From assembly GCA_963204975.1 (NCBI GenBank), contig CAUJJC010000353.1, forward strand, positions 1-35,592: DNA of 35,592 nt. Reading direction: 5' to 3'. The DNA comes from Verrucomicrobiota bacterium (lineage in GTDB: Bacteria; Verrucomicrobiota; Verrucomicrobiia; Verrucomicrobiales; Verrucomicrobiaceae). Shown in pieces: positions 16,713 to 25,050 of the stretch. Numbering within the stretch: the first letter of the stretch is position 1; every line of letters starts with the position of its first letter. The notes beneath the pieces are model-generated. The model had not been told where the DNA came from. It ran no database searches and saw only the letters and a list, made by a program, of their open reading frames with translations. A program made the position numbers and the translations under genes.

Positions 16713-18926
16713 TCAGTGCAGACCCTTGGGCATCCAGGGCTCCAGTTTGGATACCTCCGCGCGAGCGGTGGAACTAACGGGAATGCCCCACCACTCGAAG
16801 AAGCCAGCGAGGTTTTTGCCAGTGATCTTGGAGTAGCGGACGAGAAACTGGTCTCGCTTGTCGTCGTCATTGGTCGGCGTGGGGCCGTAGCTGGCATCGC
16901 TAAAGGAGTGCAGATACTTTCGCCAGGCATCCCAGCCGAAGCCTTCCACGAGCTGGATGTAGGTTGTGAGGGCGACGAAGGGCTCGCTTTTCCACACGGC
17001 GAATTTGTTGCCCGCTTTCTTGATGGTGTTGATGTGATCTTTCAGAGCGTCTGGGGTGATGGCGGGGTGGCCGATGAGCGGATCTTTGCCAAGGACGGCG
17101 TGGTAAACATACATGCCGAGGACGTTGTTGGTGACCTCGCCAGTGCCCTCGAAGGTGAAGTCGCCACGCTGATGGTTGTGACCAAGTTCATGGTAGAATC
17201 CCCAGCCGGGGAACTTGAGGCGACCGAAGGTGATCATCTCGTCCGAGGCACTGGTGGGGATCATGATGGGATAGCCACTGTGCATGTAGCCAGCGCTGAT
17301 CTGGACATCGGCTACGATGCGCTCAGGGCGCTGGCGCTCCGTGGCCTGATTGGAGATTTCATCCTGGGCTTCCACGACCTTCTTCCAGAACTCCATGAGC
17401 ATGGTGGGATTCGTTACTTTGCGGGCGTTCTCGGTGGGGCAGGTGAGGATGACTTTATCGCAGGCGAACTCTGCCCAGGGTCCCTGGTGTTTCTTGAGGA
17501 TCGTGTTCCATGTCGCATCATCGTCTTTGCCAAGGACGAAGAGCGGGGCTTCGACGGCTCCGCTCAGGCTGATGGTGAAGGGTTTCATCTCCTTCGCGCG
17601 TCCAGGGACTTCGATATACACGAGTCCACCGAATGCGCTGCCAGTGAGCGTGGTTTCGGTTTCGAGCCCGACCGAGCGCGAGATGTCGGGCGCTCGGCTC
17701 CAGCTTTCCAGATGATAAAGGGTATCCGTGTGGCAGCCGATGCGGACGGCGAAGCCCTTGCCTGCGGCGTCAGCTGGGAGCTTGACCGTGAGTGGCTCGC
17801 CCGCATTCAGCCACAGCCCAGTGCTGGCCCACCCAGTGATCGAGGGAGCGATGGACACTTCTTTGGTGATGCGTGGAGCGTCTGCGGGCGACTTCCCAGG
17901 GAAGGCCTCGGCAGCAGCGTGGGCCTTGATGCCATCCCCGGCGGCCAGCTTGAGCACGCGAGTTTCCATGCCGAGGCGAATGCGTTCCGAGGAGTGTTTT
18001 TCCTGCGTGAGTGGAGCGGCGGGAGTTGGCACCCCAGTGCCGCCATCACCGAGCGCATTCATTACCGCCGTCTGCAACGTCGTGCGTCCGGGGGGCTGAG
18101 CTGCGAGCGCGATCTGAATCGCGTTCGCTCCCTGATTGATGTCTTCAGCAGTGAGAGCGGGGCCGCCTTGCCGCTGCTTCATGATGGCGGTGATCGCCTC
18201 GTAGGCATTCATGTAGCGCGAGAGATCCGTGCGTGAGGCAAACTCGCGGAGCTGGGCGTTGCCGAAGCCGCTGGAGTCTGTGAAGGCAACGCCTGCGGGC
18301 AGGAGCGCCTTGTTCAGTCCGTGGGCGGCGCTCAGAGTTTGGCCACCGCTGGTCTGCTCGAAGGCCCAGCCCGTCATGCCTGCGATGAAGCCGCCGCCAC
18401 CTTTGATAAAATCCTGCACGGCCTGCCCCTCCTCATCACTCGTGATGCCTTGCACATTGGCGATGACGACATCGAAGTCGTTGAGGCTTTTCTTGTCGAG
18501 AGCACCGGCGACTTTCTTGGACCGAAAGCCGCGCGAGTCGAGGAAGGCGACGAGATTGGTGCCATGAACGCCGATGCGCGGCTTCTCCTTGCCGCTCACC
18601 CATTTCACCGCGTTGACCAGCAGCGTGCCGACTCCACCACTGCCTGCATTGCCGCCATCAATGTAGCTGTTGTGACCAAAGATGAGCACGCGTCCCTTGC
18701 CGAATCCTGCTGCCGCAGCGAGTGCCATCTCTGATTTGCCGCCTTCGGCTGCTGCGAGCACAGGAAAAGCGAAGTTCCCCCAGATAGCGACTGGTCCTGG
18801 TGAGCCAAGTTTTGGCACGGAACCCACACCCGTCAGGAGCTTTTCGCGCTCTGCGTTTTGCCAGTTGGCAGGTGATTGAGCCAGGACCACGGAGGAGAAC
18901 AATGAGAGCAAGAAGGCGATGCGCAT
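16713..18926 (-). CDS. Secreted M60-family (enhancin-like) metallopeptidase
   Basis: This 737-residue secreted protein (signal peptide MRIAFLLSLFSSVVLAQS) carries the gluzincin motif HELGH at 579-583, followed by NHQRGDFTFEGTGEVTNN with a third-ligand Glu at 593 or 597. This fits peptidase M60 (HExxH then Glu), a family that cleaves heavily O-glycosylated proteins such as mucins. Residues 30-250 look like a class I glutamine-amidotransferase-like fold (LIFGHNSYIDGG, then GGGGFIAGMTGWAF), as in M60/TCAF relatives. Residues 330-460 are a beta-rich domain. The Met at 18926 is preferred over 18941 because it directly begins the signal peptide. The opposite strand stays open for about 1.5 kb but shows no protein features. 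A role in host or environmental glycoprotein degradation is inferred. Confidence 0.88.
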   Translation of the reverse strand: MRIAFLLSLFSSVVLAQSPANWQNAEREKLLTGVGSVPKLGSPGPVAIWGNFAFPVLAAAEGGKSEMALAAAAGFGKGRVLIFGHNSYIDGGNAGSGGVGTLLVNAVKWVSGKEKPRIGVHGTNLVAFLDSRGFRSKKVAGALDKKSLNDFDVVIANVQGITSDEEGQAVQDFIKGGGGFIAGMTGWAFEQTSGGQTLSAAHGLNKALLPAGVAFTDSSGFGNAQLREFASRTDLSRYMNAYEAITAIMKQRQGGPALTAEDINQGANAIQIALAAQPPGRTTLQTAVMNALGDGGTGVPTPAAPLTQEKHSSERIRLGMETRVLKLAAGDGIKAHAAAEAFPGKSPADAPRITKEVSIAPSITGWASTGLWLNAGEPLTVKLPADAAGKGFAVRIGCHTDTLYHLESWSRAPDISRSVGLETETTLTGSAFGGLVYIEVPGRAKEMKPFTISLSGAVEAPLFVLGKDDDATWNTILKKHQGPWAEFACDKVILTCPTENARKVTNPTMLMEFWKKVVEAQDEISNQATERQRPERIVADVQISAGYMHSGYPIMIPTSASDEMITFGRLKFPGWGFYHELGHNHQRGDFTFEGTGEVTNNVLGMYVYHAVLGKDPLIGHPAITPDALKDHINTIKKAGNKFAVWKSEPFVALTTYIQLVEGFGWDAWRKYLHSFSDASYGPTPTNDDDKRDQFLVRYSKITGKNLAGFFEWWGIPVSSTARAEVSKLEPWMPKGLH

Positions 18927-19007
18927 GATGAGGATAAACAACTGATAGCCGAGAGGATTCTTGGATGATGGGTGAAAATGAGGCTGGTTCTAAGCCGATG
19001 CCACACA

Positions 19008-19187
19008 TCAAGATCGTGATGCGCGCCTGAACAAAGAGGCTTTGTCTGTGAGTCGAATTTGTTCTTTTAGCCATCTTGCCCACTCGCTAGAGTGCGCGCC
19101 TATTTCCGCCTTGATGTCATTGGTTAGCGCCTCAATCGCCGCTGCGACCAAGGGCGGCAGCGTGCCAAAATCAAAAGCCTGAATCAT
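19008..19187 (-). CDS. Possible small protein or gene remnant (59 aa)
   Basis: A 59-residue frame starts at the ATG at 19187. It encodes a mostly helical, soluble-looking peptide beginning MIQAFDFGTLPPLVAAAIEAL and ending in a basic tail (RRASRS). The Ala/Glu/Lys-rich segment at 14-30 could form an amphipathic helix. I do not recognise it. Its start codon lies just inside one arm of the 11-base inverted repeat region, and no Shine-Dalgarno sequence is visible. It could be a genuine small gene, the front of a decayed gene, or chance. Confidence 0.3.
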   Translation of the reverse strand: MIQAFDFGTLPPLVAAAIEALTNDIKAEIGAHSSEWARWLKEQIRLTDKASLFRRASRS

Positions 19188-19188
19188 G

Positions 19189-19274
19189 AAGTATGAAGGC
19201 TGAAACCAGCCTCTCGCTCAACCTGCTGACCCCCGTGCCCCTGTTTCATTCTTCATCCTTCGTCCTTCATACTT
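19189..19274. repeat. Inverted repeat with heptamer-related arms
   Basis: AAGTATGAAGG at 19189-19199 is the exact reverse complement of CCTTCATACTT at 19264-19274. Both arms are parts of 7-base periodic sequence, so the element looks like two degenerate heptamer arrays facing each other across a 64-base unrelated core. Confidence 0.6.
19245..19274 (+). repeat. Heptamer tandem repeat in the carbamoyltransferase leader
   Basis: Four consecutive 7-base units (TTCATTC, TTCATCC, TTCGTCC, TTCATAC), plus a trailing TT, end four bases before the ATG at 19279. The place where a Shine-Dalgarno sequence would lie is occupied by this pyrimidine-rich repeat. Confidence 0.75.
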
Positions 19275-19278
19275 GTCT

Positions 19279-21018
19279 ATGATCGTTCTCGGCATCAACG
19301 CCTACCACGGCGACTCCTCGGCAGCCATTGTGAAGGATGGCAAGCTCGTCGCCGCCATCGAAGAGGAGCGTCTTCGGCGCATCAAGCACTGGGCGGGATT
19401 GCCCACAGAATCGATCAAGTTTTGCCTCAAAGAAGCAGGGATTCGGTTCGCCGATCTTGAGCATGTGGCGATCAATCTGAACCCCCGCGTCAGCCATCTG
19501 AAGCGTCTGATGTTCCTGCTCAAGCAGCGTCCAGATGTGAAGCTAATCTTCGAGCGCCTGCGCAAGCTCAAGAAGACCGAGAGCCTGCGTGACGCACTTG
19601 CCGCCGCCTTCCCGGATGAGGCGATGAATGCGGAGGTGCATCACATCGAGCATCACCTAGCACACATCGCGTCGAGCTATCTGTGCTCGCCGTTCAAGGA
19701 TGCGGTGAATGTCTCCGTCGATGGCTTCGGCGACTTCGCGAGCGCGGCGTGGGGCATGGGCACGGATGGTCGGATTGACATTGATGGTCGTGTGTATTTC
19801 CCGCACTCACTCGGGATGTTTTATTCGGCGCTCACACAGTATCTGGGCTTCCCGCACTTCGGCGATGAATACAAGGTGATGGGCCTCGCACCGTATGGAG
19901 AGCCGACGACGATGGAGAAGATGCGGCAGATCGTGCAGGTGCAGAACGATGGCACCTTCAAGCTCGGGCTCGATTACTTCCGTCATCATCGCGAGAATGT
20001 TCCGTATTCGTGGGACAATGGATCGCCCGATGTGGGCACCTTGTTTGCTCCGGCACTTGAGGATCTGCTGGGCCCTGCACGCCAGAAGGACGAGCCCTTG
20101 GAACAGAAACATCGCGATCTCGCCCGCAGTGTGCAGGCGATGTATGAGGAGGCCTTCTTCGCGCTCGTGAACAGCCTGCACAAACGTTACGGCAACGATA
20201 ACATCACGCTCAGCGGTGGCTGTGCGATGAACTCCGTGGCGAATGGCAAGGTGATGCGCATGTCGCCATTCAAGAACGTGTATATCCAAAGTGCCGCAGG
20301 TGATGCAGGCGGTGCCATCGGTGCCGCTTTGGTCGCTGCGCAGAAGCTCGGTGACACCAAGCGCTTCCACATGAGCCACGCGTATTACGGTCCCGAGTTC
20401 AGCGATGCGGAGTTCAAGTCGCTGCTGGATGGTGAGGAGGAGCGGCTCAAGGAAGCGGGCTGCCAGATCATGGAGTTTCAGGAGAACGCGAACCTTTGCC
20501 GTGCCACGGCGCAAGCCATCAGAGAGGGCAAAGTCATTGGCTGGTTCCAGGGACGACTCGAGTGGGGACCACGCGCTCTCGGCAATCGCTCGATCCTCGG
20601 TGATCCTCGACGTGCGAACATGAAGGACATCCTCAATGAGAAGATCAAACGCCGCGAGTCCTTCCGGCCCTTCGCTCCCTCGATCTTGCGAGAAGAGGTG
20701 ATTGGCTGGTTCGAGGAAGAGGCCGATGTGCCTTTCATGATGCAGGTGTTTCAGGTGCGACAGGAAAAGCGCGGCATCATTCCCGCGACCACTCACGCCG
20801 ATGGCAGCGGACGCTTGCAGACTGTGCATAAGGACACCAATCCACTCTACCATCAGCTCATCACCGCCTTCAAAGAACTCACCGGAGTGCCCATCGTGCT
20901 GAACACTTCCTTCAATGAGAATGAACCCGTGGTCTGCCATCCACGCGAGGCGCTCGAGTGCTTCCTGCGCACGAAGATGGATGTGCTGGTGCTCGGAAGC
21001 TGGATGGTCAGGAGATAA
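19279..21018 (+). CDS. Carbamoyltransferase (NodU/CmcH family)
   Basis: This 579-residue protein has the two-domain structure of O-carbamoyltransferases, which move a carbamoyl group from carbamoyl phosphate, through carbamoyl-adenylate, to a hydroxyl of a sugar or natural product. Seen: the N-terminal ASKHA-like start MIVLGINAYHGDSSAAIV, the metal-binding His cluster HHIEHHLAH at 121-129, SVDGFGDFAS at 146-155, LSGGCAMNSVANGK near 311-324, and the C-terminal YrdC/TobZ-like signature GRLEWGPRALGNRS at 425-438 followed by RRESFRPFAPS. The ATG at 19279 is preferred to a TTG two codons upstream. It is the first gene of the polysaccharide locus and overlaps nothing; the exporter permease starts five bases after its stop. 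The likely acceptor is a sugar of the exported glycan. Confidence 0.92.
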   Translation: MIVLGINAYHGDSSAAIVKDGKLVAAIEEERLRRIKHWAGLPTESIKFCLKEAGIRFADLEHVAINLNPRVSHLKRLMFLLKQRPDVKLIFERLRKLKKTESLRDALAAAFPDEAMNAEVHHIEHHLAHIASSYLCSPFKDAVNVSVDGFGDFASAAWGMGTDGRIDIDGRVYFPHSLGMFYSALTQYLGFPHFGDEYKVMGLAPYGEPTTMEKMRQIVQVQNDGTFKLGLDYFRHHRENVPYSWDNGSPDVGTLFAPALEDLLGPARQKDEPLEQKHRDLARSVQAMYEEAFFALVNSLHKRYGNDNITLSGGCAMNSVANGKVMRMSPFKNVYIQSAAGDAGGAIGAALVAAQKLGDTKRFHMSHAYYGPEFSDAEFKSLLDGEEERLKEAGCQIMEFQENANLCRATAQAIREGKVIGWFQGRLEWGPRALGNRSILGDPRRANMKDILNEKIKRRESFRPFAPSILREEVIGWFEEEADVPFMMQVFQVRQEKRGIIPATTHADGSGRLQTVHKDTNPLYHQLITAFKELTGVPIVLNTSFNENEPVVCHPREALECFLRTKMDVLVLGSWMVRR

Positions 21019-21023
21019 CGCCC

Positions 21024-21851
21024 ATGCAAGAACTCATCATCGAAGCCGGAAAGTCTGAGGCGCATTACTGGCGGGACCTGTGGCGCTATCGCGAGCTGTT
21101 CGGCTTCCTCGCCTGGCGTGACATTCTCGTGCGCTACAAGCAGACGGTCATTGGCGTGGCCTGGGCGGTGATTCGTCCGTTGCTCACGATCTTCATTGGA
21201 GCAGGCATCTTCGGAACGCTGGCCGGATTGAAATACGATGGTGTGCCTGCCGTGGTCTCGATCTGTGCGGCCACCTTGCCGTGGTATTTCTTCAGCAGCG
21301 CGTTGAGCGAGTCGGCGGGCAGCCTTGTGGGCAATGCCAACCTGATTTCCAAGATTTACTTCCCACGCATGATTCTACCGGCGAGCGCGGTGGTGGTCGC
21401 CTTTGTGGACTTTGCCATCACGATCGTAATCCTTGCTGGCGTCATGGTCTGGCATCAGGTGTGGCCGACGTGGCGTTTGCTCGCGCTGCCGCTTTTCACC
21501 TTGCTTGCCTTTGTCACCGCCATGGGACCAGGATTGCTCTTCACGGCGCTGAACGTGAAGTATCGCGACTTCCGCTACATTATCCCCTTCGTGGTTCAGT
21601 TTGGGCAGTTCGTGTCGCCCGTGTTTTACACGACGACCGAGGTGCAGGAGAAGTTTGGTGACTGGGGCCGGATCGTTTGCGCGATCAATCCCCTGGTGAG
21701 TGTGATCGACGGCTTTCGCTGGGCGATCTGCGGCACAACGGGAATGCACTGGCCCAGCTTTGCTTTGTCCAGCGCACTCAGCTTGGTCCTGCTCGGTATC
21801 GGTGTGTGGTATTTCCGCCGCACCGAGAAGACCTTTGCGGATGTGATTTGA
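21024..21851 (+). CDS. wzm: ABC-2 type polysaccharide export permease
   Basis: This 275-residue protein has six membrane helices and the TagG/Wzm-type N-terminus: YRELFGFLAWRDILVRYKQTVIGVAWAVIRP at about 16-46, split here only by its turn. Further typical features are FFSSALSESAGSLVGNANLISKIYFPR (about 90-116) and FVSPVFYT in the fifth helix region. It forms the membrane channel that, with the ATPase encoded at 23829, moves a lipid-linked glycan across the inner membrane. The permease and ATPase genes are separated by two glycosyltransferase genes, an arrangement seen in O-antigen loci. The ATG at 21024 is the first in this frame after the carbamoyltransferase stop and directly precedes a charged N-terminus. 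Confidence 0.92.
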   Translation: MQELIIEAGKSEAHYWRDLWRYRELFGFLAWRDILVRYKQTVIGVAWAVIRPLLTIFIGAGIFGTLAGLKYDGVPAVVSICAATLPWYFFSSALSESAGSLVGNANLISKIYFPRMILPASAVVVAFVDFAITIVILAGVMVWHQVWPTWRLLALPLFTLLAFVTAMGPGLLFTALNVKYRDFRYIIPFVVQFGQFVSPVFYTTTEVQEKFGDWGRIVCAINPLVSVIDGFRWAICGTTGMHWPSFALSSALSLVLLGIGVWYFRRTEKTFADVI

Positions 21852-21865
21852 TCGGTCGTTGGTTC

Positions 21866-22897
21866 ATGCCAGCCCTCCTCGCATACACCGATGACGCACT
21901 CTTGGCGAGACACTCAGGCTATCATGTCATCGCCAATTACCTGCCTGACTGCGAGAAGGTTGTCACACCACGACGCGAGCCTGTGTCATGGACCGGCAGG
22001 CTTAAGTCGAAGGTCCTGCGCAGACTGGCATTCTCCCGCTGGTGTGCTGGCGGCAGCTTTGAAATGGAGGCCCAAATCAATGCGCGGATCGCCGCAGGCT
22101 ACACGGGCTGCGTGCATTACCTTTGGTGTGATCGTGACTTGGCCTTCCTGGATCGCAGGATCAATCCGTCGAGCCATCCGCTCATCGGCACCTTTCATCA
22201 ATGTGCTGACATCCTGCCTGAGGTCATTCGTCGCGTTTCCTCGCTGTGGAAGTTTGCAGCGATCATCATCATGAGTGAAACGCAGCGCAGATGGTTCGAG
22301 GAGCACGGCGTAGAGGTAGATCGCATTCACCGCATTCTGCATGGAGTGGATGTCGATTATTTCCGCCCGGCTGAGCTGGCGAAGGATGATGAGTTTCGAG
22401 TGCTCGCGGTCGGAGGCACGCGGCGGAATTTTGGTCTGCTCCAATCGGTGGCGGCGACACTCCAGCAGGAGAGAGCGATCCAATTTGAAGTCGTGGGACC
22501 AACTGACCGGAAAGCGATGTTCGGCGGAATGAACAACCTGGTCTATCACGACCGACTATCGGATGCGGACTTGCTGTCCAAGTATCAGAGCGCTTCATGC
22601 TTGCTGCATCTGATCGAAGATTCGACGGCGAACAATGTGGTCAATGAAGCGCTCGCTTGTGGAGCAGCAGTTGTCAGTGAGTGCCATGGTGGCGTTCCTG
22701 AATATGTCACTGAGGACTGCGCTGTTCTGTGCAGTCCCGGAGATGGCGATGAGGTCGTCAACGCGATCAAGCGACTGGCACGCGATGACAGACGGTTGTC
22801 CGAGATGCGCCTTGCGGCGCGCGAGCACGCCATGACCCTCGACTGGCGGCATAGTGCGATCCAGCTCGAACAACTGTATTCGGGTTTGTCATCCTGA
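21866..22897 (+). CDS. Glycosyltransferase, GT4-like
   Basis: This 343-residue protein has the GT-B C-terminal half of the GT4 family: RILHGVDVDYFRP at 156-168, a hydrophobic strand with VGGTRRNFG at 182-190, FEVVGPTD at 207-214, and the nucleotide-sugar binding EDSTANNVVNEALACG at 251-266 followed by GGVPEYV. The N-terminal half (1-155) is divergent, so the acceptor cannot be guessed. The ATG at 21866 is used; a TTG at 21848 overlaps the permease stop and would add six residues. Its stop shares one base with the start of the next glycosyltransferase (TGATG), so the two are translationally coupled. Confidence 0.87.
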   Translation: MPALLAYTDDALLARHSGYHVIANYLPDCEKVVTPRREPVSWTGRLKSKVLRRLAFSRWCAGGSFEMEAQINARIAAGYTGCVHYLWCDRDLAFLDRRINPSSHPLIGTFHQCADILPEVIRRVSSLWKFAAIIIMSETQRRWFEEHGVEVDRIHRILHGVDVDYFRPAELAKDDEFRVLAVGGTRRNFGLLQSVAATLQQERAIQFEVVGPTDRKAMFGGMNNLVYHDRLSDADLLSKYQSASCLLHLIEDSTANNVVNEALACGAAVVSECHGGVPEYVTEDCAVLCSPGDGDEVVNAIKRLARDDRRLSEMRLAAREHAMTLDWRHSAIQLEQLYSGLSS

Positions 22898-23832
22898 TGA
22901 GTGAGTTCATATCCGTCGTGCTATGCACCCACAATCCGCGTCCAGCCTACCTGGAGCGAGTGATGGCAGCACTTCGCGAACAGACGTTGCCTCGATCATC
23001 TTGGGAACTGCTGATCGTGGACAATCGAAGTGATCAGCCGCTCGCGACCCAAGCTGATCTTTCCTGGCATGAGCATGCGCGATGTGTTCGGGAGGAGAAC
23101 CTTGGATTGTCACACGCACGCTGCCGAGGCATCCGCGAGTCGAAAGGGGAGATCATGGTGTTTGTCGATGACGACAATGTGCTGGCGTCAGATTATCTCG
23201 AGCAAACCCTGGTGATCAGCCAGCAGCAGCCGAGGGCCGGTGTTTGGTGCGGTCAGTCCAGACCAGTGTTTGAGACTCAGCCTCCAGACTGGGCGCAACC
23301 CTTCCTGCCATACCTTGCTCTGCGTGAGTTTGATCACGACTCCTTCATGATGAAACGCGACATGGCACAGCCGCTCCCGTATGGGGCTGGCATGTGTGTC
23401 CGCCGCGTAGTCGCAGAGGCGTTCGCACAGGCTTATCAGCAGGAGTCCTGGCGGTCCTTGCTGGGTCGGCAAGGAAGCAATTTGATGTCTGGCGAGGACT
23501 CGGACATGGGGCTCCTTTCTTTGAAGATAGGCTGGGGCATTGGCAGTTTCTCCAGACTCCGGCTCGAGCACCTCATTCCTTCGAGCCGACTGACCCGCGA
23601 GTATTTGCTCAGGCTGACGGAAGCATCATCGGCGTCATCGTGTTTGATCTCCTTCTTTCATGGGGAGTCTCAGCAGGCACCATCACGTCTCCGGTTGGCG
23701 CTTCGCTACCTCCGCTACTGGCTGAGTCCAGGAAGTATGCAGCGCAACTTCATGCTCTCCGTGATTGCGGGTGAATGGCGTGCGTGTGGGATTCTCAGCC
23801 AATTGCGTTCCCGGGGGATGCCTTCGTCATGA
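22897..23832 (+). CDS. Glycosyltransferase, GT2 family
   Basis: This 311-residue GT-A enzyme starts SVVLCTHNPRPAYLE (6-20), the nucleotide-binding edge of GT2 proteins. It has LLIVDNRSDQP at 38-48, NLGLSHARCRGIRES at 68-82 and the metal-binding DDD at 91-93 (MVFVDDDNVLASDYLE). A later GEDSDMGLLSLKIG segment (about 203-216) fits the acceptor-side ED motif. The C-terminal part (about 220-311) is basic and amphipathic. It adds a sugar to the growing glycan, but donor and acceptor are not visible. It is coupled to both neighbours: one shared base upstream and an ATGA overlap with the exporter ATPase downstream. Confidence 0.88.
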   Translation: MSEFISVVLCTHNPRPAYLERVMAALREQTLPRSSWELLIVDNRSDQPLATQADLSWHEHARCVREENLGLSHARCRGIRESKGEIMVFVDDDNVLASDYLEQTLVISQQQPRAGVWCGQSRPVFETQPPDWAQPFLPYLALREFDHDSFMMKRDMAQPLPYGAGMCVRRVVAEAFAQAYQQESWRSLLGRQGSNLMSGEDSDMGLLSLKIGWGIGSFSRLRLEHLIPSSRLTREYLLRLTEASSASSCLISFFHGESQQAPSRLRLALRYLRYWLSPGSMQRNFMLSVIAGEWRACGILSQLRSRGMPSS

Positions 23833-25046
23833 GCATTCCGGCCATTCAGATCGAGTCGCTTGGCAAACGCTACCGACTTGGCGCGGGAACCACTGAACGT
23901 TACAAGACGTTGCGTGACTCGCTGGCAAACTGGTGGCGTGCGCCGGTTCGTCAAGATCGTGAGTTTTGGGCACTTCGGGAACTGTCGTTCAGTGTGAGTT
24001 CAGGTGAAGTGCTTGGCATTATTGGGCAGAACGGAGCAGGCAAATCTACACTTCTGAAGCTCATTTCCCGCATCACCGAGCCGACCGAGGGGCGCATTTC
24101 GCTGCGTGGACGCGTGGCATCGCTGCTCGAGGTCGGCACGGGCTTTCATCCCGAGCTGACCGGACGGGAGAACATTTACTTCAATGGTTCTGTGCTCGGC
24201 ATGACGCGTGCAGAGATTCGGTCGAAGTTCGCCGAGATCGTCGAGTTCGCGGGCGTGGAGCAGTTCCTGGATCTGCCAGTGAAACGCTACAGCAGCGGCA
24301 TGTATGTGAGACTGGCGTTCGCTGTCGCCGCTCACTTGCAGTCGGAAGTGCTGATCGTTGATGAAGTGCTTGCCGTTGGCGATGCAGAGTTCCAAAAGCG
24401 CTGCGTCGGACGCTTGCGCTCGGTGGCCAATGAGAGCGGGCGCACGGTGTTGTTCGTTTCGCACAACCTCGCCGTTGTGCAGGCGATGTGCAGCCGGGTG
24501 CTGTTGCTGTCTGGCGGACGACTGGCGCATGATGGTTCGCCCTCGGAGGTGATCTCCCATTACGTTAGAGGTGCGAGTTCGGAGTCGCGCTGGACTCGCG
24601 GTGAGCTTCCTCGATCGGAGGATAGCTGGGCGTTTGAGCAGATTGAGTTGCAGCTTGGGGGACAGCAGCCGCGGATGACCTTGCGATTGCAGGTGGAGCT
24701 TCGATGCGGAGGCAGCGATGTGTTCATCGCTTTCGACATTCTCGATGCGGCCGGTATTCCACTGATGCAGGCGCTTCCAAAGGCGACGCCCTTCCTGAAG
24801 GCAACAACAGCGCGGTGTCGGGTGGTCATCGGTGTCGAATTGCCACCCTTGATTCCCGGCGCTTATGCCGTTGATGCGTGGGTTGGATCCGACTTCAGTC
24901 GCACGCATGACCATGTTCGTAATGCGGTCGCCTTTGAGATCACGGAGAGCCCGACGACCGGTCGCAGTGTGGCGCATACGAGTGATCACGGGTCCATCGT
25001 GCCTGTGTCCGAAGTGATCGAATGTCATCCCTGCGATCTGACCTGA
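23829..25046 (+). CDS. wzt: Polysaccharide ABC exporter ATPase with Wzt C-terminal domain
   Basis: This 405-residue protein powers glycan export with the permease encoded at 21024. The ATPase domain (1-250) shows Walker A GQNGAGKST at 66-74, TGFHPELTGREN at 104-115 (typical of Wzt/TagH), signature YSSGM at 154-158, Walker B VLIVDEVLAVGD at 174-185 and the H-loop SHN at 211-213. Residues 260-400 are a beta-rich domain in the position of the Wzt carbohydrate-binding domain, which in O-antigen systems recognises the modified chain end. The ATG at 23829 overlaps the previous stop; an upstream Met at 23775 would add an unrelated 18-residue leader. The presence of this domain and two following methyltransferases suggests capped-chain export. 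Confidence 0.93.
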   Translation: MSIPAIQIESLGKRYRLGAGTTERYKTLRDSLANWWRAPVRQDREFWALRELSFSVSSGEVLGIIGQNGAGKSTLLKLISRITEPTEGRISLRGRVASLLEVGTGFHPELTGRENIYFNGSVLGMTRAEIRSKFAEIVEFAGVEQFLDLPVKRYSSGMYVRLAFAVAAHLQSEVLIVDEVLAVGDAEFQKRCVGRLRSVANESGRTVLFVSHNLAVVQAMCSRVLLLSGGRLAHDGSPSEVISHYVRGASSESRWTRGELPRSEDSWAFEQIELQLGGQQPRMTLRLQVELRCGGSDVFIAFDILDAAGIPLMQALPKATPFLKATTARCRVVIGVELPPLIPGAYAVDAWVGSDFSRTHDHVRNAVAFEITESPTTGRSVAHTSDHGSIVPVSEVIECHPCDLT

Positions 25047-25050
25047 TCTG

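Larger units (their letters stand above)
18927..19278. other. 352-base divergent intergenic region
   Basis: This region lies between the M60 peptidase and the polysaccharide locus. It contains a possible 59-codon minus-strand reading frame, an 11-base inverted repeat and a heptamer tandem repeat, described separately. No convincing -35/-10 pair for the carbamoyltransferase gene was found. Confidence 0.6.

Noticed and set aside
16698..18236. 512-codon + strand frame opposite the M60 peptidase
   Set aside because: It lacks recognisable motifs and mirrors the codon bias of the peptidase gene, which has an intact HELGH site and signal peptide.
19807..20940. 377-codon minus-strand frame in the carbamoyltransferase
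   Set aside because: It is His/Leu/Glu-rich shadow sequence; the + strand shows both carbamoyltransferase domains.
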